A DNA stretch of 31,003 bases, from NCBI GenBank assembly GCA_000310025.1, contig FN649742.1, positions 1,789,266 through 1,820,268 of the forward strand. Reading direction: 5' to 3'. Positions 11,582 through 22,000 of the stretch are shown here, piece by piece; position 1 is the stretch's first letter, and every line of letters begins with the position of its first letter. The position numbers and the translations under genes were made by a program. The notes beneath the pieces were generated by a model, which had not been told where the DNA came from, ran no database searches, and saw only the letters and a program-made list of their open reading frames with translations. This DNA comes from Ectocarpus siliculosus (taxonomy: Eukaryota > Sar > Phaeophyceae > Ectocarpales > Ectocarpaceae).

Positions 11582-11760
11582 GTCGGAGAGATGGCACCGG
11601 GTGCGATCGTTTTTTTAAACGTCTTCGGATGTTTTATCACACCCCGGTGCGGAAACGCAATCATTTCGTTTAGTTTTTTCAAGGTACCCCGGTGCGATCT
11701 CTCCCACCGGTGCGATCCCCGATGAAATACGCATATACCCCGGTGTGCCATCTCCCCGAC
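11582..11760. mobile_element. MITE-like element, copy 1 (179 bp)
   Basis: The left end is GTCGGAGAGATGGCACCGGG; the right end, reverse-complemented, is GTCGGGGAGATGGCACACCG. The ends are therefore near-perfect terminal inverted repeats of about 20 bp. The interior carries further CGGTGCGATC copies. It is too short to encode a transposase. A target-site duplication is not obvious. Confidence 0.7.
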
Positions 11761-12245
11761 CGGTACCAAGTATTGATATAATCAGTGTAGACCACGCTAG
11801 GCACCGTTGTTGCTGGTTGGAAACACACCGGCAACGACAACATAGGCTGGTACGTAACAGCTTTCCAGTGTTTGATGCGAGTTCGTCTATGGCCTGACGA
11901 CAAAAACGATGTCGTCTCCACCTGTGCATACGGTATCAGTTATCTCCCGCTTTCGTTTCGGTCTTCCTCTGCGGATAGCAAGTACCGTATCAGTACAATA
12001 GTTGCATGTTGTGTAAGGTGGGGTAGGGTGCGGCTTGTACGTTGTGTGTTTGGTTGAGTGTTGGCAGCTTCCACACCAATTAAAAAATGAAAACAATTGG
12101 CATCCCGCGTGAACCGCGATCACGCATGCATACGTGCATGCAGGAGTGGCGCTCCGCTGACAGCTGACACCGTCCCCACATGTAAAAGATACGCACATGT
12201 ACCTCATCCCGGCAGCTGAAAAGAATCTCAATCTTGGATTTGGGG

Positions 12246-12352
12246 GTCGGAAAGATCGCACCCGGTCCGATCTCACGGACCTCGGTGCGTAAATCGAATT
12301 ACATGATGCCGTTCTTGAATATTTTTGCGCACCCCGTTGCCATCTCTCCGAC
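12246..12352. mobile_element. MITE-like element, copy 2 (107 bp)
   Basis: The left end is GTCGGAAAGATCGCACCCGG and the right end, reverse-complemented, is GTCGGAGAGATGGCAACGGG. These are the same termini as the element about 0.5 kb away but with a shorter interior, as expected of a deletion derivative or sibling copy. Confidence 0.68.
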
Positions 12353-13406
12353 TATCCGGTAGTACTGTAGACTAGATGTTGCCGTGGTATGTGCACATCT
12401 CGAAACAAATGAGCGCGTGCAACCAATTCATCACAACTGGCAACGGCTCTGAGTGCCGCTGTGTCTCACAGGTGATCTACATACACAGATAATCCTGGGA
12501 CATCCACAGCCAGGACCACAAGTTTCCATGCGGGAACCGAATCGGTACGAAAACACACGACGACCAACACTCTGAAAAAAAGAATAAATGACACATCGAA
12601 AATGCTCGGATTCTAAGAGCTCGAGGCGAAAAACCAACGGTGGAAATATCATAAGTCGGCACTAAACTTCTAGGATGCTCAAGCGTTTCTCGAGCGAAAT
12701 AACTCGAAACCTACCATGTTGGAGTCTACAAGGAACGAAGATAATCAGCAACAACGAGCGGGTGGAGGCACAAAATCATCGACCGACCACAGCAAGCAAC
12801 GGGCTGCTAGACCGTGAAAAAATTCCTCGCACATCGAACACTACGATCTCATATTCCATACTTGGAATTCTACGGGCCACGCGCTCGATTGCGCACAAGA
12901 AATGATTCGAGCAAACGCCTGCAACGGACGGTCCACTAGGTGAGCGCACAACGTTTAGGTGCTAGAATAGTACCTCAGACGGTGGACAATTGCGGGGTTC
13001 ATTGGCGGCAAACAGGGCTTGCACATTGGTAGAAGGCACATTAACCCTTAACCTTTGCAAATGAACGATACCGAACAGGGAATGGTCCACGTTGCGCTCA
13101 ACTCCACCAAACTCACACATGGGCCAGGCGTGAAAAGGAAATGAAGGTTGGCCGCAATCTCATACGAAACGAATGCATTCACCCTTACACGCGTTTCGCG
13201 CCTCTGCGATGCAGGCATCAACCACATCAGCACCTCGTTTGCCGACTGCCGGCTTACTCCGCACGCCGCCGGACCCCAAACCATTCCTGGACACGAGTAC
13301 ACAATCTAGCTTCAGCTATTGTCAGCTGTCATTACCCCCCCAACTACATTAGGATATGCGGCGACCTAACGCTCCCGAGCAAGTGGCGAAGCCTCCATCA
13401 TGCGGC

Positions 13407-16400
13407 TCACCCCTGGTGATCTCTCCCCCCTCGCCCCTTCCCTCGCGCACTTTCAGAAGAAGCAGCCGTTTCAACAGCGGCAGCAGCGGCAGATGCAGAG
13501 ACGGGGGTGGAAGCGCAACCCTCCCACCACCCCGTTCCGTCGGCCGTCTCTTCCAGTTCGTCCTCCAATAGGAGAGGGTTCCCCTGCCGAGGCACGACCA
13601 TCTCTCCCTTCTCCTTCGCGGCCCTCTCCGCCTCCAAGTGCCACTCGTCCAACGCTTCCATGGGCCCTTCTTCCCCGCTACCCAGCTCCTCGCCGCCGAC
13701 GCAGCCCTTTAGTTTCCCCCCTCTCGCCTGGCCCGGTGCTTGTCCAGCACCACCTAACGCCCGCGGTATTCGCCTAGCTACGCCTCTATCACCTTCTCCC
13801 ACCCTCGTCCCTCCCTCCGTCCCTGCACTGGAGGCATCGGCGCCCAGGAGCCGGTCGTGCGAAGACCCGAGCTCGAGGAAGCTCAGCAGACCAAACGCGT
13901 TCTTCTCGGAGTCGTTGATGATTGTCAGCAGCTCCGCGTCGGTGATGCTGTCCCCGGCTCGCTCTAGCGCCTCCTCCCGGGCCTTCACGTCCCTCGCCCC
14001 TCGCTTCTTCGAGCACTCCTGCTCAGCTTCTCCCTCGCCGTTCTCGCTGACGCTGATTGGATGATCCCCCGACCCGCGCCACGCCAGATCGACGATCGCC
14101 GCGTGCATCCTCCGCGCGTTCTCGGCCGCGAGGTCCGGGTGCAGGGCTCCCGCGATCGTGCCCCACCGGCTCTGCAGGAAGGCCATGTTGGCGCAGTTGC
14201 GCATGAGCATGGCGATCGTCATCGGCCCCACGCCGCCCGGCACGGGGGACACGATGGACGCCACCTCGCGCACGTCCGGGTGCACGTCGCCCACCACGCG
14301 GAACCCCTCCGGCCTCTCGTCGTCACGGACGAAGTTGATGCCGACGTCGATAACGACGGCCCCGCGCTTGACCCAGCCGGCTCGGACGAGCTCGGGCACC
14401 CCCGTAGCCGCCACCACGATGTCCGCCCGCCGCGTGAAGCCCTCCGGGTTTGGCGTTTCCTTGTGGACCATCGAGACCGTCGCCCGAGCCTCGTTGAGCA
14501 GGAGGCACATGGGCAGGCCGACGACGCTGCTCTCGCCGAGCACCACCGCGTGCTTCCCCCTTACCTCCACCCCGAGCCGGAGGAGCATCTCCATCACCCC
14601 CAGAGGGGTGCAGGGCGCGATGACCGTCCGTCGCCAAGCCGTCATTCGCCCGGCGTTCGTCGGGTTGAAGCACTCCACGTCCTTCTCGACCTTTATCGCC
14701 CCGAGCAGCCCTCGGGGATCGAGATGCGCGGGAACAGGCAGCTGCAGAAGGATCCCGTGGCACCTGGCCGCCGCAGCGCGTGGTGGCCGGCGCCGTCGTG
14801 CGCAGCGGAGGGGTGGTAGGAAGAGGGTCAAGCAGGCGTTGGGGCGGAGCAGGGCAGGGTTATTTGCGGCAAACAGCGGCCAGCCAACGGCGGTTAATTT
14901 TGTCAAGCGGGACAGACCAATGTCTAACGAACAATGTACAGGAGCGCGAAATCAAGCCGTTCAAAATACGACAAACACGCGTGAATAGCTACAAAAACGC
15001 GTTCATTCAACGAGCCTTGCGAACGGGGGTAAGCGGGGCACTCCTTACCGGGCAGGCCATCATTGCTTGGTGTTCAAATGCAATACGGACACGACGGCAG
15101 TGCCGCATGAGACAAAACACAGATCTCCCTTGCAAACATCAGTAAGGGGCCCACCTTGGGTCTTTGTTGTGATGTTGTATGCACTCCAGGACATCGCGGT
15201 GCGTGGCCGTGGCGGGCAGCACGCTGCTGAACGACTTAAACCCTATGCTCTCCGCCACCGCCTGAGGTAGGTCCATAGGGGAGGGTGCGATGAGCGAAGG
15301 GGATAGACAAGCCAAGGTGTGGACAACAACAGTGTTTATGAGTACCGACGAAAAATCTCTGAAAAAGCAAATTAAATACTCCGGAGCAAGTATTTGCAGA
15401 TGTAGTGTTGATGAGTAAACCGAAAAAAGATAACAACCGCTGGGAAAGGACGAGAGACGCCAGATGATATGCTAGCGTGCGCGCTTGTGGTGACAAGCGG
15501 AAACGACGGCGGGAGAACCAACCGCCACAACGCGGTACGTGTAGCCTAGAGGACGCAACGAACAGGCTTGTGCTCCGCTCTCACCTGCTTCATTGACACG
15601 TACTTTGCGCTGTCGCGCCTTTCCCCCACCATTATCACCGCTAACCCGGGCACGGTGTTGTGCTTCGATCTCATCAGATCCACCTCGCGTCGCACCTTAG
15701 CACACCAGAATCCCGACGCATTTGACGAGGGAAGAGGGGGGGGACGCGAGGGTTGTCACACGTCTTGCTGCGTATCGAAACAAGGGTGTCCTAAACGAAT
15801 ACGATGGCCAGATGAAGTCGGATTCACGACAGAGAATGAAGGACGGGAGGGTTGTCAAATACCACGTGAGCTACATACTTCCCATCGAAACATAGATATC
15901 CTCAAAGACAGCTTACACCAGGGCGCGAAATGTAACTCGGTTACTTCAGTCCATTTGACTTTACGGAAGGGATGTTGATCATCCACGCTACAGTGGTTCC
16001 CACCGTAGGGCTGTCCAAATACTGCAGTGTGGAATGGCTCTGCGTTGGTCACGCAACTCTACTGCTGTGGCCGTGGAGTCGGCCGAAATTGGAGAGCATA
16101 TTGAGGCAAAGCACCGGGGTGAAGTATTTTCGCTGATGTTTGGTGGTACGTTCACAAAGGCTTCCGGATGCCTAAACGCGCCGCCGGTTGCTGCTGGTGG
16201 AGTAAACTACTGCTGTGTGTGGAGGTGCTGTAGTAACAGCTGTCGTTCCTCATCTCTTATGATGGGGATGGAGGTATCCAAAGCACAGCTAATGTTGGGA
16301 AATATATTGAGTGTCGGTCCGTATCGACGTTGCATACCTGCAGGCAGGTACTGCTGTGCATACCTAGCACGCAGTCACACAGACACACAGAGAAACCAGA

Positions 16401-16846
16401 TGGTATCAAATCAAACCACTCTTCAATATCGCGCAAACGAAACGATTCACCCACATACGCTACATGTACAACAGTTACTGTAGTACGAACTACCCATACA
16501 CGCTAATACAACGCAAGTCTACTGCTGCCATGTTTGTTTAGGCCCACGGAAGTAGACCGTTGCAAATGCAGAAGAAAACATCAACACCATTTCGCCTTTA
16601 CACATCACTGGATGCCATGCAGTTTCGTGAGACCCTCTGTCTGCTAGTACCTATGTTGCAATGTACCTCATTCAGTATTTCCGTCGCCATCGCCCTCCCA
16701 TTCACCAACCGGGCTCGGGTCCGCTTTACGCCCGCTGCTGAGGCACCAACATCAATTCCGGTCTTGTCCGCTGTAGACGTTGCAAGCTCTCGTCTAGGCC
16801 AGGGCCGACCTAAGCTCCATCTCCATGTAGGCAGACGAACATTCAT
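13407..16846 (-). CDS. folD: Methylenetetrahydrofolate dehydrogenase/cyclohydrolase (FolD family), 4 exons
   Basis: The join is 16846-16667, 15695-15585, 15261-15155 and 14763-13407 (584 aa), with phases 0, 0 and AG|G. FolD oxidises 5,10-methylene-THF to methenyl-THF and hydrolyses it to 10-formyl-THF. Residues 46-60 (RLVNGRAMATEILNE) are the family N-terminus, 75-84 PGLAVIMVG, 92-96 YVSMK (catalytic Tyr and Lys), 136-142 GILLQLP, 183-187 PCTPL, 271-276 IDVGIN and 306-314 PVPGGVGPM. The core therefore runs from about 45 to 333, the usual length. Residues 1-30 are Arg/Trp/Ser/Thr-rich with one acidic residue and look like a mitochondrial targeting peptide. Two motifs deviate: KDVDG reads KDVEC (E163, C164), and GRS of the nucleotide site reads GES (E210). 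Residues 334-584 are an Ala/Gly/Glu-rich extension not seen in typical FolD. Donors are GTACAT, GTGAGA and GTGGGC; the exon 2 acceptor is AAG. A last intron hidden in the extension cannot be excluded. Confidence 0.93.
14764..16666 (-). other. FolD introns
   Basis: There are three introns: 16666-15696 (971 nt), 15584-15262 (323 nt) and 15154-14764 (391 nt). None shows a recognisable gene or repeat. The first has a clear pyrimidine tract before its AAG acceptor at 15698-15696. Confidence 0.85.
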
Positions 16847-17177
16847 GATGTTCACGGCAGACAGGACACACAGGTCGGCGTGGGGCCTTGTCCATAAGAG
16901 AGGAGAAGCTGCACCGGCGTATCTCACAGAGCTGAATCTCCCATGACCAACTGAGATCTCCGACGGAAGCAGCCCCCCCCCCCCGCTGGGGCCAATCTGT
17001 GCTGCCCCCGTGAAAACAAACAATCCGCGAACCGCGAAATCGCCATCAACCTGCTGCACACGCAGGCTACGCGCTCTCGCGAGTAAGGAGCGCTCTCGTC
17101 GTAGGGTCCATGCTGTCCCATTGCCTTGGGCAGCTAGTCCAATGTATCCCACGCAGTCACGAGGGTTGGTGGGAGAG
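16847..17177. promoter_or_regulatory. Divergent promoter between FolD and the USP9X-type gene
   Basis: The 331 bp separate two start codons facing away from each other. Visible elements are a CCAAT at 16992-16996, a second CCAAT at 17139-17143, a C12 run near 16973-16984, and a nearly palindromic TCTCGCGAG at 17075-17083. No TATA box is evident on either side. Assignment as a shared promoter rests on position; the motifs are suggestive only. If translation of the plus-strand gene begins at 17142, the interval shrinks to 295 bp. Confidence 0.6.
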
Positions 17178-19009
17178 ATGGAAGAAGTCGAATCAATGAT
17201 TGCGGAGGCCCGGCAGAGTTTGCTGCAAGGGCCTGCTGCATGCGACCTGCAGCGGGAGAAGCGCGATATGATGATCTCCGAAAGACTGCCTCGGACGGTG
17301 GAGCGGCTCCAGAGGCAGCCCATGACGCCTCAGGTGGCCGCCCGCTGCGCAAAGACGTTTACGGTCGTGCAAGACTTCGTGGACACGTGTCTGCGCTCGC
17401 CACTGCTCGGAGAAGGCGACAGGGCTCGAGACCTCCGCCCGCTGCTGCAGACCCTCCGCTTGCTCTTCTCCGCTGCCGCACCGGCGACGACTGCGGCGGA
17501 AGGACGGCACCACTTCAACCGCGACCATGGCAAACCCTTGCTACGGCAGTGCCACGGTTGTACTCGGAGGTTTTGGCCGGATGATGAGCAGGGCACATGG
17601 TGAGAGAGCTGCTTTGTTCTTCAAGCGTACGCTACATGTATAACAATTGATGCTCCGCCCACGACAGGCAGTCACTGTGGAGTGCGTTGGGCAACAGGCG
17701 CTCAGGGCTTTGTGCACAGCATCACACATATGTGCACACGTTGCTGGTTGGTAGACTGCTGGTGGTGTTGCCGTGTTATCCTGGCGGGCGTCGGCAGTCT
17801 GTCTGCTGCGTTTTCACCGTTGCACGCTGTCAGCCTACAGCAGTAGTACACAACATGTGGCAAGTAAACTGCCGTCTCCTGTTTTGGACTTGCAACTGCC
17901 AGCTTCGAACCAACTGAACATTGGCCGCGCTTGACATTTTCGCCGTTGGCCGCTAGAACACCTGATTTCATTGATCGGATCTTGTGGGTTGAACGATTGA
18001 TGGGGCATACAGCAGTATCCCGTTCAAGGAGTCACTCGTCCGCGGAGGCTCCGTTACACCATGTTGGCGTCAATGTTGACCCTGTAAGTCCAGAAAGCGC
18101 ATGTTTACCAATGGATCGTCCTGTGGTGGGCGCGTGACGCCTACTGATTCGTGAAACACGCACACCTCGATGGTGACCTCGTTGGGGGTCTTTGTGATAT
18201 ACCGTGGTCCTAGGCTAGTCCTCCGGGATGGGTTGCAGGATTGGGTTGATTGAGTGGGGTCGAGTCGTGTCCTGTGTAGAGCAAAATTGATGAAGCAAAC
18301 ATATGGGATAAAGTATTCAATCCGTCCTTTGGTGTTAGGGTTAGGGTTAGGGATAGGGTCTGCGTGCCCCCTCCCTATTATTTTTCTAGATACTCTTAAA
18401 ATCCTGCGTAGGCGGTCCCTTGTGTGCAACCTGCTGGCTCTATTTTCGAGCTTTTCTAGTTTCTTCGTTTGGCCCGGTGGCTTCCTCCGCTCTTGAAAAC
18501 GATGCTTCCTCCATCCCTCACCCCCTCCGGCGGGCAGGGTCGGTCCCGACGCCATCGGCTGGTGCATCGACGTTCTCGACATCCCTGGGGAGCTCGCGCA
18601 GTACCAGTTCCCCGCCCCGCCCCTCGACGACGCTGCCGTCGGGTGGACCGCCTCGGCTGCCGACGCGAACATGTGGCATCGAGTGACCGTCGTCGGCCGT
18701 CCTTCCGGCGTCGGCGACGGTGGCGATAGCAGTAGCAGCACCGGCGCCGACGTCGTCGGCGATGAGGAGCGGCGAGAGGGAAAGTACCGGGAGGAGGCGA
18801 TGCAGCCGGGCAGCGGCGGCAGCGGGGGCGACTCGGCGGGGGCGGTGGCGGCGGAGACAGTCCATCAGCCGCGCAGCCCGTCATCCTTGTTTCTGGTGGA
18901 GTTCGAAAGCGGTAGGACGGCGAGCCTGGACCTCTCCCGGCTCAACATCAAGTGGGTGCACTTCTGCGGTGCCGACAGTAGTGGCGTGAGGCAGGGCTCC
19001 TGCGGCGCT

Positions 19010-19045
<36 letters not shown>

Positions 19046-22000
19046 CAGTCGAGGGCACCCCCGGGCTTCGGGGAGTGGGACGGCGGCGACGGGCTTTCCT
19101 ACGACGACAGTGACGTTGGCACGCGAGTAGATGTTTGGTGGCCCCGGTACAACTCGTACTTTCGAGCAACGGTGAGTTAGAAAGAGCGCGCGGTTTTGTG
19201 GGCGATGGAAGGGGGGAGCGCTCAGTTCACTGTACGCACAGAAAATGTATATTTTACGAGGTACCGTGTTTGCGACCAAATTTGATGTAACCGTGTACCA
19301 CATGGCAGGCATAGGAAATGCTTGGAAGCCGATGAGGTATGCTTGGCAGTTGGCGTTTGGCTACCGAACGCCGTCTCGCAAGCGTGGTGGCCCCTCTCTT
19401 TCCGCACTAGAAGTGTTGTGTCTTCTGCCCCGTCGAGGGTGGAAAACTTTGCCTATAAACACGGGATCGCAAAGTCCATCTGTATCCCCAGCGCGATCCA
19501 CAACAATTTTGGCACCGCTTTTGTCGGGAGGAGAGTGTTCGTTTTGACGCCTGAGTTACGGTCTCGGCCCCCGCTCCCCGCCCCCCTGTTCGCAGATCGA
19601 GCGGTACGACCCTAACGTTGGCACGCACACCCTATTCTACGAGGACGGTGAGATTCGCGATTCAGACATGTCTAAGCGCGGCTTTCGCGTCTGCTACCGG
19701 CCGCCGGGGTGGACGCCCCCGCCCCGACGAGACTCCTCTCCGGCGACAGGCGGCGCTGATACCCCTAGCAATGCGGAGTCGGCGGCGGCGTCGGCACCCC
19801 CCGGACAGCTACAGCAGCAGCAGCAAGACGCCGCGTGGGGCCGGAGACGGCCCTCTCCGCTGGCGCCTCGGCCCCCCGCCGACTACGCCCCGGACGCGTC
19901 GATGTACGTGCTCGCCGCGGTGAACAGGTTCGGGGAGGCCGGCGGCATGGCGACGCTGGCGCAGCGGCTGACCGGCGGCCGGCCGTCCTTCGGCGAGGTG
20001 CTGGAGACGTTCCGGGTCGGCAAAGCGCTGAGGACGTACGCCTCCTCCAGGGCGGTGAAGGAGACCAACTGGACCCTAAAAGAGTGCGCCGCGGCGGCGC
20101 TGTTGTCGGTCCCCCCGGAGTCGATGCGGGCGGCCACCAAGGTCGAGATCGCGGAGTGCGTGTCCAGCGTGAGGGACCTGGCGCTGACCCTCAGCGGCGG
20201 TGGCAGTGCCACAGCGAATTCGCCCCTGGTCCTGCTGCAGGAACTGGAGCAGCTGGAGCTGGCGATGGCCATGAAGGTGGGGATGGGGGGGGGGGGGCTC
20301 AACACGGTGGATGCGGTGTGGTGTGTTTTTCGTCAACCGTCGCGAGTGGCATGCCGCTGTTGCTGCTGCTGCTGCTGGTGCGTGGGACTGGCTGTGCAAG
20401 GAAGCGAATCGCTGTCTCTCTCACTGTCTTTGGGCAGAGGCAATGCCTACACCCCGCTCTCCATGTGTTTCTTTTACGCTGTCGGCTTTGAATATGGTTT
20501 GTGTTGTGCCCCGGCATGCCCCGCTAGTCCCTCTCCCTGCCTCAACACTTTTTTTCGTTCGGCAGAAAATCAATGGCAACCACATTTCGATACTTCCCCA
20601 CGTCTTGGGCCTCGTCGCTCGCCGGCCTTCTTTGCCGCTGCAGGATTGCTTTTCGCCTATATACTTTGTTACGGGGTAGAAATAGCAGAACACGAAACCT
20701 TTTGGAGATAGATGTGGTATACCGGTTTGAATGAAACCTGTCTGGCGCAGGTGTTCCGATGCCCGTCCCTGGAGAGACGCCTGGCCGGACTGATGCATAT
20801 ATGCGGCCTTGTCACTCTTGCCGAGCGGGGACCGGGGGCGGTTACGACGAACGGGTCGCTCCCTCCCGCGGGCGAGAGCCGGACCGTAGCCTGGGCTACC
20901 GCGAGGGCGATGGAGGACTGGCTTGTGGAGGTCGGTTTCCTGGAGGAGCTGTTCGGCTGCAGCATGCACGTGGAGCTTGTGAGTTTGTCTTGCCTCGTCT
21001 TTTTTTTTAACAGCGACTTGCTGGGCAGTGAGTTGCGCTGGGTGGAATGCGTGCTGCCTCCTCTTTTTTTGTTGCCCTTTCTTCCCCCTCCTCCTCCCTC
21101 TCTCTCTATCTCTCTCTGTCTCTCTTTCTCTCTCTTTCTTCTCTCTTTCCCTCTGTCTCTCTCCATGTATCTCTATATTTTTCTCCCTCCTGCTGCCTCT
21201 CTCCTGCTGCCTCTCTCCTGCGGCCGTGAGGCGTTACGGGTTCGCGCCACGGTCCTGATAAAGAGATGTTACTGCTCGCTCGCGGTTTCGTGTGGGTGTG
21301 GGTGTGGGTGTGACGAGCGCTTCTGGCCCTTTCCGTGCTTCCTTCCACCACCAATTGACGTCCTTTTCCCCCCGTTCGCTTCCTCGCCAACCTCGCATGC
21401 ATTGCCGAAGGCCAAGCGGTCGGAACCCATACTTGCTTTCCTCGCGAAACGGAACGCCGTGAGCACCAGCCAGCTTGACCTCCTTTGGAGCAGCACCGTT
21501 GGCAAGCACGAGGTGGGCACGACCGCAAGACAACACTGCGCGTTGATAAAGGCCTGCGTCCGTCTGGTGGTCGTGAGTACGGCACTACCTGAGGCACAAT
21601 GCTGCGCCCGCTAGTCAACGTCTACATTGCCAGGTTACCCGACGCCCTTCCTACCCCTCGCCCATTTTTCTGGATGCTCCTCAACAACTGGAGATTTGTT
21701 TCCCACGTCTTGGGGTGTGTGTGTGTCGACCTCCCTCCTCTCCGACTTTTTTTGTTCCTCAGGCCGTCGTTCGGGTGATGTCTCCGGTGGTCCTCAACTT
21801 GGTCCCGTTCCTGTCGCCGCACAAGCGTCTCCATCTCTTCTCGTGCGTGGCCCGGACCCCGTTCTCCAAGTACACGGAGCAGACGCTGCACTTGGTGAGT
21901 GGGCGTGGAAACCGAAATCTCGCTACGAACAAGCCTTGAGATATTCACGCGCGCGGCGTTTTTTTTTTGCTCTGTTGTGGACCTCTGTGGGCGACTGACA

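Larger units (their letters stand above)
10427..13406. other. Intergenic region between the zinc-cluster gene and FolD
   Basis: This stretch lies upstream of the minus-strand zinc-cluster gene and downstream of the minus-strand FolD gene, so it should hold the promoter of the former and the 3' end of the latter. Near 10445-10510 are ATGA/TGATG-rich imperfect repeats that may belong to the 5' leader. Two MITE-like elements lie at 11582-11760 and 12246-12352. I see no supported coding exon or RNA gene. Confidence 0.6.

Noticed and set aside
14061-14988. Plus-strand frames of about 250-276 codons opposite FolD
   Set aside because: Antisense to conserved FolD motifs, His/Arg/Pro-rich, with no recognisable domain.
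18070-18741. 223-codon minus-strand frame
   Set aside because: It overlaps intron 1 and the start of exon 2 of the USP9X-type gene, whose plus-strand frame is phase-matched to exon 1. The minus frame shows no domain.
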